A stretch of DNA of 64,000 nt, from the NCBI RefSeq assembly GCF_008329715.1, contig NZ_VTSR01000007.1, positions 496,001 to 560,000 on the forward strand, read 5' to 3'. Below the pieces are notes generated by a model. It saw only the letters and a list, made by a program, of their open reading frames with translations. It did no database searches and was not told where the DNA came from. The position numbers were made by a program, and so were the translations under genes. This document shows positions 23,101 through 31,346 of this stretch, piece after piece (position 1 is the stretch's first letter; each line of letters begins with the position of its first letter). The DNA comes from Gimesia chilikensis. GTDB lineage: Bacteria > Planctomycetota > Planctomycetia > Planctomycetales > Planctomycetaceae.

Positions 23101-26100
23101 CACCGTTCAACGGCGGTACCATCACAACGACCGGATCCCAACTTTACCATGATGCGGTCAACTTTGTCACCGACACAACCCTGATCAGTTCCGGGGGAGG
23201 CGATATTCAATTCGATGGAACCATCGACGGTGCGATTGATCTGGAAATTCAAACCTCCGGTTCAACAATCTTTAATGGCGCCATCGGCAGCAATACGGCC
23301 CTGAACAGTCTGACAACAGATGCCGGGGGCACCACGCAGATTAATGGTGGCAGCATCAACGCCACCGGAAACCTGATCTTCAATGATGACGTAGAACTGG
23401 GAGAAAACACGATTCTCACCAGCACTGGCAGCGGGGTCATCACTTTCAATCAGCGGTTAAACGGCACATATACGCTGGAACTGAATACCGATGGCGACAC
23501 AACCTTCAATGGGACTGTGGGTGACACCAACGAACTGGCCAGCCTGACTACGGACGCCAACGGTACAACGTTCATCAACGGCGGCAGCATCGCCACTGAA
23601 GGCGGTCAGCTATTCAACGATGCGGTGCTGTTGGGCGCCAATACGGTTCTGTCCAGTTCAGCCTCGGGTTCGATTAACTTCAAATCGACGTTGAACGGTG
23701 CCCACACGCTCAACATTAACACTGCCGGATCCACAATCTTTGATGACCAGGTCGGCAATTCGGCTGCCCTGACGAGCCTGACGACCGATGTGGATGGCAC
23801 AACGGAAGTCAACGGCAGCACAATCACCACGACCGGAGGACAGACCTTTCACGACGTTGTCTCGCTGGGAGCATCCGTGGTCTTCACCTCAACTACCGCG
23901 GACGACATCACCTTCGACCAGACACTGACTGGCGGAACCGGGATGACAATCCTGATTAGTTCGACTGACGATGTCATCTTCAAAGATGCTGTGAGCACCG
24001 ATGGGGCTGTTACAGTCACAGCAGATTCCGACATCTCCGGTACAGGCAACATTTCAATGGAAACCGGGTCCAGCCTGGATGCTGGTACGGGGACAATCAA
24101 CATTGATGGTGCGAACGTGCTGACGCGTTCGCTGACCACCACCAACGGAACCGCGAGTGCAATTACCATTGATGCTCATAACGGAAATGTGATTACTCGG
24201 GACAATGGTGTAAATGCTCTGGGAGATATCACGGTTAACGCCACCGGCAGTATCACCCTGGAAGACAATGGAGTGAATACCGGCGAAGGTGGCAGCGTGA
24301 ATGTGCAGGCTGACGGTGATGTCATCTCAACAGGCAGCGGAATCGACACCACCAATGGTGCTGCTGCGGGAGGGAACATTGCTGTCACTTCTAACGCAGG
24401 CCAGGTTGACTTTTCTAATGGCTCTCTGCTCACCGGAGACGGAGGCGGTATTACCGTCAATGCGGTTACCGGATTCACCACAGTGAATACCAGCCTCGAT
24501 ACAACGGCTGGTGCGGGTGGAGGCTCTGTTGAAGCGAATGTTTCGAACGGAACAATCTCGATCACCGGTGGTGATGCGACAGTCAATGGTGCCGGTTCTA
24601 TCCTGCTGACGGCCAAAGGTGCGACCTCAGATATTCAACTGGACACAAACCTGACCAGCGCTGACGGCAGTATCACGCTGCTGGCAGACAATGATATCAC
24701 CCTGTCGGCGACGACCAATATTCTCAGTCAGGCAAGTGGAAGCATTACCCTGACGGCTGACAATGACGGTTCGAGCGTCGGCAGTATCACCATGGCTTCC
24801 GGCAGCCGGATCGAATCACAGGGGGGACAGATTCAAATCTCCGCTGCGGGGGACATCGCTCTTTCTGGTATTACGACGACTGGTGGCCGCGTCGATATTA
24901 CTTCGGCCCTGGGGGGGATCACAGACAACGACAGCACAGGCGTCAACAACGTGACCGCCAGCCAGTTGGTTCTGAATTCGAATCTGAGCATTGGCCAGCT
25001 CGCGGATGCCATCGACACCGCGATTGCCTTCCTCGAAGCAGATGCGGGAACGGGGGACCTCTTCCTGGACAACACGGGAGCCCTGACAATTGGGGGCATC
25101 ACTGCCCAGGACGGTTTGGACGCAGACCTGGACATTGTGATTCACAACACCGGTACGCTGAATGTCACCGAAACCGTACAGTCAGCCACCGGTTCAATCA
25201 CGCTGGATGCGACAGACACTCTGACTGTCGACCTCGCGACGACCATCAGCACACTGGGGACCGGTGCGATTCTGCTGACATCGAACCGGAATATCAAATT
25301 GAACAGTGGCAGCAACCTGAAAACGGTCAACGGCGGTATTACACTGTTGGCCAATGACGGAGGCTTGACCGCGGGTGATTTCATCGGTGTAGAGGCAGAC
25401 AATGCGACGATCTCGACGACGGGTACAGGTAACATCCTGATAACCGGCTTCGGCGGAGCGGATGTCGTGACCAGTGATCATCATGGAATCTTACTGCATT
25501 CCGGTACGACAGTTTCGTCCTCAGCCAGCGGAATCGATGCCGGCACGATCACCATCAATGGAACCGCGGGAGAGGGAATCAACGACAATCATGGTGTCAT
25601 AATTGATGGTGCAGGCACGAATGTCACATCTGCCGATGGCGCGATTGGAATCACTGGCACCACGGATTATGGCACCGGTTTTGTGCTCTCCGACCAGGCA
25701 CAGATTGTCTCGAACGGTGCGGGCGTCAATGCAGCGGACATCACTATTCAGGGAACAACGACTGCAGATCGGGCGGGGGTTCAGATTACCAGCCTGATTC
25801 AATCGACGGCAGGAGCTATTTCCATCACCGGTGAATCAACGGGCGGAGGAACAACTTCACAGGGAACACTAATCGAGACGACCAACGGACTCGTGATCAA
25901 CGAAGACGGCCAAATCACGATCAACGGCGCCTCGAACGGTGACGATGGAATTGAGATCTCGAATGATGCAGTGGTCTCGGCCTCGGGTACCGGGAATATC
26001 GAACTGCTGGGCGAATCGACGGGTTCCGGCAGCGGAATTCACCTGGATGCCACAGTGAAAAGTAATACAGGAACGGTCACCCTGACTGCAGAAGATGACC

Positions 26101-29100
26101 TGCTGCTCGGTAGTGTCGCTCTGATTGACTCGACCTCCGGCACCGTGACCCTCACTGCAGACAATGCAGCGGGCAGTAACGGCAATCCGATTACGATGAC
26201 AGACGGATCACTGATTGATGCAGGTACGGGAACCATTAACCTGACTGCAGACGGAGACGTGCTTCTGGCTGGCCTGCTGACCACGGGCACGGTTAATGTT
26301 GACTCCCTGTCGGCTGCGATCAGCGATAATGGTGACAGTCATACGGACATCGTCGCATCTACTGCCGTTCTGAACGCCGTCACTGGGATTGGTGATGGAA
26401 ATCCACTGGAAACAGAGATCAGCACACTTTCCGCGACCGTCTCGGGAGTAGGCAATCTGCTGATTGACAATGGGATCACTGTCGAATTACTGGACCTGTC
26501 GACATTTGACGGTGCAATCACCGTGAATAATACGGCGAGTCTTACGGCAACTTCGGTCGTTTCCCAGAACGACTCGAACAGCGACGATAATGACATCACT
26601 CTCAATGCCACGGGAACCAACAGCGACATACTGGTCACAACAATGACAGCGACCGGCCTGGCGGACGTCATGCTGACTGCTGATGATGGCATTCTCGACA
26701 CCAACGGTGCCGACTCGAATCGGATCACCGCCGATGACTTGAACATGTCATCCAGCAGTGCCGGTGGTACGCAGGACGGAATTGACGTGGATACGGACGT
26801 CAACAGTGTTACGGCTGACGTGAATACCAACGCCGGAGGCCTTCACATCGACGAAGTGGACGGTATCACGCTGACGCAACTGACAACGTTCGACGGTTTC
26901 ATCATTGTCAATGCTGCCGGAACCATTGAAGTGCTGGACGTCACTTCCACGAACAACTCGTCTTCTGACTTGAACAATGGCATCACTCTGACGGCAACCG
27001 GAGTTGACAGCGATATTCTGGTGACATCTCTGACCGCTGAGAATTCAGCTGACATTACTCTGAACGCCGACCGCGATGTACTCGACTCAGACAGTGCCGA
27101 CAGTCAACTGACCAGTGGCGACCTGCTGACGATTATCGCTGGCCGCAACATTGGTGGCATTACAAATGTCTTCACTGCAGATGGCTTTGATCCCCTGCAG
27201 ACCAGTGTGGCACGCCTGGACTTGACCAGCGGTAACCAGATCGTGATTGACAACACGGGCACTACGCCGGAACTAATCAACCTGGATGCGGGAACAGGCA
27301 CCGCAGGCACGACTTATGTCAGAGCGACCGGCGGGGCTCTGGATGCTTCCACAACCACTGGTATCAGCAATACCCAGGATACCATCAGCTTTATTTCCGA
27401 TGTTTCCATCACTGTTCCGACTGGTCTGCAGACTGCGAATCTGCGGCTGGACGCGCCCGACATTATCGACGCTGGTGGGGGCGCAATCGACGTCAATGCG
27501 GTAAACTCCATCCTGTTCAAATCAGGTTCCGCAGAGACCTTGAATATCACCGCACAGCAGTTCGACGGTACTGTGCTTGGTTCTGATTTCGTCATCAATA
27601 ACGACTCCCCTGCCCTGGAACTGGTTGATCTCAATGAAGACAACCTGAGCCTGACCGGGGGGACGGACACCAACATTTCGTTGAGTTCTGCCGGCAGCAT
27701 CACTGTCAGCGACCTGGTACAGACACTGGGAACCGGTACTCTGTTCCTGGAAACGACGAATACCGACGCCGATCTGATTCTGAATCATAGTCTGCTGAGC
27801 GACACCGGTTCGGTCACGATTTCGACAGCCAACGATATCCTCTTCAACGGGACGACGAATCTAACCAGCACGTCGGGGGCCGTGAGCCTGACCGCCGATG
27901 CAGACAATGGAGCGGGAGGCCTGTTTGGTGGCATCACCATGGCCGATGGAACATTCATCAATGCCGGGGATGGGGCAGTCAGCCTGATCTCCAGCGATGA
28001 CATCGTCCTCAGCCAGGTCATCACGGCCAACAACACCAGTTCCGCGATTCTGATTGATACCGACTCCAGCCTGGTAGATGCCGGCGATAGCACGGGAGAA
28101 GACCTGATTGCCAATGAGTCGGGAGCCCGGGTCACGATTATCGCGTCCCTGGGAGCCGGTAAAGTGGCCGATCTGAACGGCCATCTGGAAACTCACATCG
28201 ATCAGATCAATGTCACCAACCAGACAGCAGGCGAAATCCGGATTATCGAGACGGATGACCTGATTGTGCACGACCTGATCCAGTCTACAGCGGGAGATAT
28301 TGAAGTCTTCACGACAGGAAACATCCTACTCAACGGCTTGATTGAAACAGTTTCTGACAATGTGCTGCTCGATTCCAAAGCAGCGATCATCGACCAGAAC
28401 GATGGTGTTCCGGGCGAACTCAACATTCATGCCACCAGTCTGGATATGAATGCGGTTACAGGGATCGGCACAGGTGACACACTTGAGATGAGTGTCGATA
28501 CCTTCTCAGCAGATTCAACCAATGGAGACGTCCTGCTACACAACACCGCGACAACGGGCGTGACTGCAACCAGCATTACTACCGGCACCGGCAACATCAA
28601 TCTGGAACAGGTCGGCAATGAGTCCCTGGCCATCGATCTGGCGACATCCGTCGACGGTTCGATTACGGTCGCCAATACGGGAGATGCCCAGAGTGACACG
28701 TTGACGCTGACCTCACTGTCTGCCGGAGGCGCTACACCGGCCATCGATGTTTCCACACTGAACTTCGGTAACATTCTGCTGGGTGATCTTGTGGCCCTGG
28801 AAGGATCGATCGCCGTCACCTCCGCTGGTGAAATCAATGACGCGGTTGACGACCAGGGTGCTCCGGAAGTCGATCTGAATGCCGCATCGGGCTCAATCAC
28901 ACTCGAAGCGATCAACGGGATTGGTAACACAGATCCAATCGAGGTCTCTGCCGGAACCTTAGCGGTCAACAGTAACACCGGCGATCTGAACCTGCACCAC
29001 GTGTCTTCGGCCGCGACCGGATCAGTGAGGGTCACGAAACTGACAACGGGGACCGGCGACATCAACTACGAACAGACGGGACAAGAGTCTGCGTCCTTTG

Positions 29101-31235
29101 AAGAGATCTCGACTACGGATTCTGATATTACCGTTAAAGCGGATGGTTCCCTGTTGTTCGAAAATCCTGGCGTTCTGCTGAATGTTGTTGAAACGGATGG
29201 TATCGGTACCATTGAAGTCACAGCAACAGACGTCAATTCCTCGATTGAAATCAACGATGGCTTCAGCACGGCTGGTGGAACGATTGACCTGACCGCACAG
29301 CACAGTCTGAATTTTGGCAGTGAGGGCGATTTGAGTTCCTCAGATGGGAAAATCACGTTGCTGGCCGATTCCGCTTCTGTCGGGGCCGGAGGTGGCGGTA
29401 TTACCATGTCAGATGGAACCCTCTTTGACGCCGGGGTGGGGATTGTCGATCTCCAGGCCGGGGATTCGATCACCGTTGGCCAGTTGATGACGACCACTCT
29501 TACCCGCCTGACTACCACAGACGGCGGGATTGTGGACGCCGGCGATGCCGGTGGCCGCGACATCATCGCGGATGAACTGGTGATCCGCAGCGCGACCGGC
29601 GCGGGCTCTGCGAATGCTCTGGAAACTGCGGTCTCCCTGCTGGCTGCACACAATACGGATTCCGGTCATGTTCAGATACATAACGATCTGGGAGGCGCAC
29701 TTCTGACGATTGGAACTGTCGATGGACTGGCAGGGATCACTCATTCGGGAAGCGTTGCCGGAGATATTTTCGTCTCGAACGCCAGCCCCCTGACAGTCGA
29801 CTCCCCGGTCACCAACGGTTCGGGTGGTAACATCGGCCTGGAATCGACGGGGCCTGGGGATTTAACCCTGAATGCCTCTGTGCGTGCCTTTGGCGGCAAC
29901 GGGAATATCGATCTGCAGGCAGGCTTTGGATTCCTGGCCATCAACGATACGGGAGCCGCTTCGGATCACAGCGTCGCAGGAACCGGAGTTCTCTCCGGAC
30001 ACGGTGACAGCGGTGTCTTGATCGACGCGAATACAACACTCAATTCAGAAACGGGTGCGATTGCTGGCCTGCCACCTGATCTACGCAATATTCTGACACC
30101 TCAGATTCAACCCACCGGTCTGGCAACGGTCACTGGCGACTTCGGACGGTTTACCGAACAGAATTTCTTTATCACCATCGACTGGGGTGATGGAACAGTG
30201 GAGACGTTTAACTTCTCCGACCCCGGTTCGTTCGTCTTTGAGCATACCTATACTGCCAACCCGGATGCGGGAAACCCAGCTGCTGATATTCCGATCCTGG
30301 TGACCATGCAGGGAGATAAGCAGTTTACCTTCTCTGATGGGAATGGTACTCTCGATTTCACCAGCGAAGCCGACGTTCTGGAAACACCTGGTGAAGGTCT
30401 GGCGACAATCGCCATCGATACGACACCCCAGGTACCGCAGTTGATCTTCCCACAACAGGAAGTGATCCTGGATGCTTCTTCGCTCCAGCAGACCGTGTTC
30501 AGCATGCGGGAAACTCAATTGCTGGAAACGGCCATCAATGAAGCCAATCGGAATGCAGAACGTCTGGTCTTCCTGCGAATCCTGGCTCCTAACGGCGATG
30601 TGATTGAGGATGTGCCGCTGCAGGAATCTGACCTGGATAACCTGCCGAAACTGTTCAGCACACTGCCTGACGGCCGCTACCAGATTTATCTGAAGGAAGC
30701 CGGTGAAGAGCGGGTACGTCTGCTGATGGATGTCGACATCCGCAACGGCAAAGCCAGCGATGTCACCGAGGAACAGTCCAATCCTCCCACCAGTTCAGAG
30801 CAACAGCCCTCGACGACTAACCCAATCAATTCCCAGCTTGAAGACCAGGAGCAGCGGACGTTGTCCTTAAGCGACCTGGAACAATTGACTACTATCGTCA
30901 TGGCGGACGCGGGTGAAGCAGACCTTTCCGACCGGATTGACCTGCTCCTGCAGATCCTGATTGACGAAACCTCAGACTGGCAACCTCTCCTGACGCCTGG
31001 ATCTGACGTAGAATATGTACAGGAACAGCCGACCCTCCCCTTACCTGCTGAAGCGACGGCACAACTCGAAACCAGTGAAAAAGCCTGGGGCAGTGCCGCT
31101 TTACTTTCCGGTTATTTCCACGGTCGATCATTATTCCGCAAGCCGGTTACGCAGAACGAATGCGAATCCGCGATGGAAAAATATGGCAGCCGTCTGCTGA
31201 ATCGGCGATATAAACTGAATCGCAGGCAGAAATAA
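14103..31235 (+). CDS. Giant modular secreted protein: autotransporter-type repeats, cadherin, beta-helix, two LamG, PKD
   Basis: The gene encodes 5710 residues. The N-terminus (VRFLEWLNRCLGK, then LEERIVLN at residues 38-45) resembles the LEPR-type motif that heads many large planctomycete surface proteins; no classical signal peptide is seen. Approximate order: autotransporter-associated strand repeats 450-730; two cadherin repeats 730-933; five units of 100-130 residues at 1020-1525; a right-handed beta-helix region 1860-2140; two LamG-like domains from 2153 and 2389; four 78-residue haemagglutinin-like repeats 3003-3280; a long repeat region to about 5270; a PKD-like domain near 5340-5390; and a C-terminal region ending in a basic stretch. 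Composition is dominated by Asp, Thr, Ser and Gly, fitting calcium binding and a secreted adhesin or cell-surface fibre. No PEP-CTERM or LPXTG anchor is visible. A kinase gene follows after 111 bases. The repeats make assembly errors possible, but the frame is intact. Confidence 0.88.
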   Translation: MRFLEWLNRCLGKTPPAPNLEFNSLRADSHAGLELVRLEERIVLNVDAGLSGAASDVLQINLDAANDDATVSVVDGGATIQVDDGLGLPDSIMQFDATQINSILVTGVDTSQSIQFLGQNDLIIPNSLDLTGFTGDVKIGIEIQVGTAGAPDFSTQSTVTYLGQYDRVGDQLNVVLQNQIGADDSFAVQINGTDVEILDRNNANALLFSTSLTGLNSIQIQGADGETDLLALNYGDAQLTQLSISFDGGLGGNDALEFFGGTFDTVTHNLTGPGAGAVDFSGNAITEISYTGLEPVFGGSNTANNVVINLPTATTDAILENAALPGELQIRSLSSSFELTTFASPADSLQITTAGGASIIELNSYDASFAPTDLILSGQAGDTYQLAGSDLLDDSVALTLSGGATLDLGSFDETVAQFTLEDGTVIATGGILTSQSDLDLRSGSVKAQLNGNNLIKNGSGTVILDALNGYTGSTTVNDGTLQLAQSDAIPNTSSVNLTSATSVLDLNGFSVSLTSLTGTGSVQLGGPAGSLTLNQAISTSATFAGNISGDGSLTIAGAGEVVLSGSSSFTGATNVQDGVLKVDGTLATSEVIVATGATLGGSGSITAPVTINADAALAPGSSPGILSTGDLTLDADADLNVEINGTNAGSEYDQIQVTGEVDLTGATLNISSSFTAVAGDQFLLIDNDDVDAVTGNFVGLAEGTLFNFNGNQVYITYQGGDGNDVVLTVNSPPSAGNQSFSVDENTANTTSVGTIVAADPNVPPGSLSFSLTGGSGDTAFAVSSTGEITVADFTQLDYETDTEFDLEILVTDDAGATDTATITININPLNDNDPVIANQTREVDENAANGTLVGAVIVASDADQPGDTLTFTEAGGTGSAAFDITSTGQIIVADQSLLNFETNPSYTLDVIVDDNKGSTATATVTINLNDLVESMVVTAGDWSSNDITIIRDGSQLRILETGTSNEIVPSHVFDKVSSIIVTGNGSDNTVRLDMSVDTILPPSGISFNGAGGSNTLVSADQTTDWLINGLNSGSLLSGAVSFSNVENLTGNAGADAFTFQDGGQLTGTLSGGDGTDHIDFSAVTSAVTVDLQTSSASGVNLFHTIESLSGDDTQDTISGLSAGTTYLINGVNQGSVSGIDFDGFNHLAGSTGNDTFQFSSSGQITGSIDGLSGSDILDYSASTFSLDLALSATGATDGFTGSEASTVADFDNIDTIQGSGNTDALAGINAAAVWSLDGTNQYTASNTLNFSDFENLTGGTDVDEFNISGSQSLNLSGNSGNDVFAFADGATLSGTIDGQAGADQIDFSALTSSIDVILTANGTFDGFQGTEASISVGFDNINNIAAGSGAADKLTGQNAAATWSIQPASVYGSGTSLSFSSFETLQGGNDVDQFNINGSHTLDLLGGQGADVFHFSNNGSTLNGTIDGEAGEDHLNLDTYSSDLNVTLSALGGIDGFDGSESAKSVSFANIDVLTGGSGNNTLTGIDSAATWTLNGVNTYNSTNTLTFSNFVNLTGGSAADSFQVTPNEEAFNIVGGDPTSNPLGDELHVDTSAAGTAVVSNNGDGSGSVTGGFPTVTYSEIENFTITGTVDIELQGTTNADDIEILVNGSDIEYRLGGTLIGTSTLSGTTSITVKGGDGDDSLTIDAALAAAGITVDYDGEGQDSTSPGDVLNLLGTTTSVEYFFVDSNSGSIRIDGAGTDFITYSGLEPITSTINTTNVTLNYSAVAEIITISDAGGGQTTATSTAGELLTFTNPDGLLTINTGDGADQIELNSLATDFTASLTINGEDAADTLNVNGSLTFDSGKNVELNVESITVANGTVMTAASIALNADTVDLDGDLVAATVSGDAATVNVLGSAGGADIQDAVDVAGAGGVINIAAGIYHTTGTLEIDESVSLIGAGKDVVEIRKAGAPTNTFDIAMNISANNVSISGAQLGWETHTSATDYRGYVVYTNADNTTLNNLLFGDNYRSAVVFEGANNLEVSDSIFEGNYGRAAIRDGDGGSGENFLITRNEFRENHFRWGPIAIGPQGTFGDPNNHAFSGEISFNYFGNGLEAGSFQEAGDQNYTVTITNRGMTADGIDINHNTFDWKDSSTTNSNGIYAQPGGIYFDPSLAVPANSVYITNNIFNGFSYEGPQPSATTPAWDPTGGVFGGALEFDGVDDFGLFQSANFDVGESGTLSFWVNMDDQGRRNQFFEGPNNGGMEFQYRTNSGGQFFGSPNRNDGNGNTYIIQNSGAGGTTGVWQNIQYTWDFNGGVNPQMHLYIDGVEVGYLNGTYDSDLAQWTATVSTINEMMNVGRDPGDSSRFFDGKMDDVGWFDQALGQTDLDTIRTTGVSTLSGDARLVAHWDFDQSSGDIAVDNVSGIQMYLVTDGIVPFGPEFQETAGVFGGALEFDGIDDFATFQDASFDVGRKGTLNFWVKMDETGRRNQFFEGPDNGGFEFQYRENSGGQFYGRTQGSGDYTIQAGGQAINGGVWTNIQYTWDADSGEMHIYINGAEQPYLSSFDENLSGFDSTHFTDTVNGLMNVGQDPGDSGRFFDGLMDDIGWFNDVLDSTDRVTIMNTGVSSMTGDSRLVAHWNLDDPAGTEIVSGDSGTNITLYLQANPPLPPIEGFGVIAPLNANVTYNAFNGNDLDSNVTLDSSNTFGDPLFAYANDPNYITTDSLATQYVVGFGSSAAYGSSEFAADTNTSIPHIGAFQNLPTVYPGIYGSGDIVVYGTGEDDQLVLTLTGENTATFVLTRDFGGPNELVLASVSITDITSITFNGLGGDDVLIVNQPDSQFFNPTDGITFNGGTQNNDGNSLGIAGILGDTLVLNHSVSLEADSVGYVFTPDNVPAEGEDGVITISDSSMTDGSTTIAFTGLEPILDNLLVADREFDFTDADETISLSDNGLAGDNYLFIDSTLSESVEFLNPTGSITIRTSSVGASAGVDTIEINTLDSLFNADLTILAGADDPVTFQSDVDLGTGNLFVTAESVNILANINAASVEISSSGATGTPFNGGTITTTGSQLYHDAVNFVTDTTLISSGGGDIQFDGTIDGAIDLEIQTSGSTIFNGAIGSNTALNSLTTDAGGTTQINGGSINATGNLIFNDDVELGENTILTSTGSGVITFNQRLNGTYTLELNTDGDTTFNGTVGDTNELASLTTDANGTTFINGGSIATEGGQLFNDAVLLGANTVLSSSASGSINFKSTLNGAHTLNINTAGSTIFDDQVGNSAALTSLTTDVDGTTEVNGSTITTTGGQTFHDVVSLGASVVFTSTTADDITFDQTLTGGTGMTILISSTDDVIFKDAVSTDGAVTVTADSDISGTGNISMETGSSLDAGTGTINIDGANVLTRSLTTTNGTASAITIDAHNGNVITRDNGVNALGDITVNATGSITLEDNGVNTGEGGSVNVQADGDVISTGSGIDTTNGAAAGGNIAVTSNAGQVDFSNGSLLTGDGGGITVNAVTGFTTVNTSLDTTAGAGGGSVEANVSNGTISITGGDATVNGAGSILLTAKGATSDIQLDTNLTSADGSITLLADNDITLSATTNILSQASGSITLTADNDGSSVGSITMASGSRIESQGGQIQISAAGDIALSGITTTGGRVDITSALGGITDNDSTGVNNVTASQLVLNSNLSIGQLADAIDTAIAFLEADAGTGDLFLDNTGALTIGGITAQDGLDADLDIVIHNTGTLNVTETVQSATGSITLDATDTLTVDLATTISTLGTGAILLTSNRNIKLNSGSNLKTVNGGITLLANDGGLTAGDFIGVEADNATISTTGTGNILITGFGGADVVTSDHHGILLHSGTTVSSSASGIDAGTITINGTAGEGINDNHGVIIDGAGTNVTSADGAIGITGTTDYGTGFVLSDQAQIVSNGAGVNAADITIQGTTTADRAGVQITSLIQSTAGAISITGESTGGGTTSQGTLIETTNGLVINEDGQITINGASNGDDGIEISNDAVVSASGTGNIELLGESTGSGSGIHLDATVKSNTGTVTLTAEDDLLLGSVALIDSTSGTVTLTADNAAGSNGNPITMTDGSLIDAGTGTINLTADGDVLLAGLLTTGTVNVDSLSAAISDNGDSHTDIVASTAVLNAVTGIGDGNPLETEISTLSATVSGVGNLLIDNGITVELLDLSTFDGAITVNNTASLTATSVVSQNDSNSDDNDITLNATGTNSDILVTTMTATGLADVMLTADDGILDTNGADSNRITADDLNMSSSSAGGTQDGIDVDTDVNSVTADVNTNAGGLHIDEVDGITLTQLTTFDGFIIVNAAGTIEVLDVTSTNNSSSDLNNGITLTATGVDSDILVTSLTAENSADITLNADRDVLDSDSADSQLTSGDLLTIIAGRNIGGITNVFTADGFDPLQTSVARLDLTSGNQIVIDNTGTTPELINLDAGTGTAGTTYVRATGGALDASTTTGISNTQDTISFISDVSITVPTGLQTANLRLDAPDIIDAGGGAIDVNAVNSILFKSGSAETLNITAQQFDGTVLGSDFVINNDSPALELVDLNEDNLSLTGGTDTNISLSSAGSITVSDLVQTLGTGTLFLETTNTDADLILNHSLLSDTGSVTISTANDILFNGTTNLTSTSGAVSLTADADNGAGGLFGGITMADGTFINAGDGAVSLISSDDIVLSQVITANNTSSAILIDTDSSLVDAGDSTGEDLIANESGARVTIIASLGAGKVADLNGHLETHIDQINVTNQTAGEIRIIETDDLIVHDLIQSTAGDIEVFTTGNILLNGLIETVSDNVLLDSKAAIIDQNDGVPGELNIHATSLDMNAVTGIGTGDTLEMSVDTFSADSTNGDVLLHNTATTGVTATSITTGTGNINLEQVGNESLAIDLATSVDGSITVANTGDAQSDTLTLTSLSAGGATPAIDVSTLNFGNILLGDLVALEGSIAVTSAGEINDAVDDQGAPEVDLNAASGSITLEAINGIGNTDPIEVSAGTLAVNSNTGDLNLHHVSSAATGSVRVTKLTTGTGDINYEQTGQESASFEEISTTDSDITVKADGSLLFENPGVLLNVVETDGIGTIEVTATDVNSSIEINDGFSTAGGTIDLTAQHSLNFGSEGDLSSSDGKITLLADSASVGAGGGGITMSDGTLFDAGVGIVDLQAGDSITVGQLMTTTLTRLTTTDGGIVDAGDAGGRDIIADELVIRSATGAGSANALETAVSLLAAHNTDSGHVQIHNDLGGALLTIGTVDGLAGITHSGSVAGDIFVSNASPLTVDSPVTNGSGGNIGLESTGPGDLTLNASVRAFGGNGNIDLQAGFGFLAINDTGAASDHSVAGTGVLSGHGDSGVLIDANTTLNSETGAIAGLPPDLRNILTPQIQPTGLATVTGDFGRFTEQNFFITIDWGDGTVETFNFSDPGSFVFEHTYTANPDAGNPAADIPILVTMQGDKQFTFSDGNGTLDFTSEADVLETPGEGLATIAIDTTPQVPQLIFPQQEVILDASSLQQTVFSMRETQLLETAINEANRNAERLVFLRILAPNGDVIEDVPLQESDLDNLPKLFSTLPDGRYQIYLKEAGEERVRLLMDVDIRNGKASDVTEEQSNPPTSSEQQPSTTNPINSQLEDQEQRTLSLSDLEQLTTIVMADAGEADLSDRIDLLLQILIDETSDWQPLLTPGSDVEYVQEQPTLPLPAEATAQLETSEKAWGSAALLSGYFHGRSLFRKPVTQNECESAMEKYGSRLLNRRYKLNRRQK
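17167..18680 (+). repeat. Five diverged repeat units of about 100-130 codons
   Basis: Units begin near 17167, 17470, 17790, 18178 and 18570. Each shows a W/Y-x-L/I-N/D-G-x-N core, then a phrase like LxFSxFENLTGG and a D-x-F stretch, followed in most by a hydrophobic Asp-rich strand set. They are similar at protein level but not identical in DNA, so they are old duplications. Confidence 0.7.
20559..21920 (+). repeat. Tandem duplication of a LamG-like domain
   Basis: Two copies start at 20559 and 21267, 708 bases (236 codons) apart. Both open GVFGGALEFDG-(V/I)-DDF and share GTL-(S/N)-FWV, RRNQFFEGP and MNVGxDPGDSxRFFDG. Such concanavalin A-like folds usually bind glycans. The two differ in many third positions, so the duplication is not recent. 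Confidence 0.8.
23110..23930 (+). repeat. Four 78-codon haemagglutinin-like repeats
   Basis: Repeat starts fall near 23118, 23350, 23584 and 23821. Shared features are a T/N-x-G-G/N-x-x-x-(F/Y)-(N/H)-D-x-V start, an xLxxNTxGxTxF strand, and LTTDxxGTTxxNGG at the end. The pattern is that of beta-helical filamentous haemagglutinin-type repeats. Confidence 0.7.
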
Positions 31236-31293
31236 CTGATATAATCGAGCCACCATACTCGTGCAAATAACCGTAAGAATAGAAATAGACTAA

Positions 31294-31327
31294 CGCTCAA
31301 ACAGAACTGAGATCGTCGCCTTGAGCG
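31294..31327 (+). repeat. Inverted repeat just upstream of the kinase start
   Basis: CGCTCAA at 31294-31300 is exactly complementary to TTGAGCG at 31321-31327, with a 20-base loop. It lies 20 bases before the kinase ATG. There is no T tract, so a leader hairpin or protein site is more likely than a terminator. Confidence 0.45.
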
Positions 31328-31346
31328 ACAACATGCGGGTATCATT

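Noticed and set aside
17167-29480. CRISPR array from the repeated sequence
   Set aside because: The repeats are diverged, hundreds of bases long and in frame; they are protein repeats, not short identical direct repeats.
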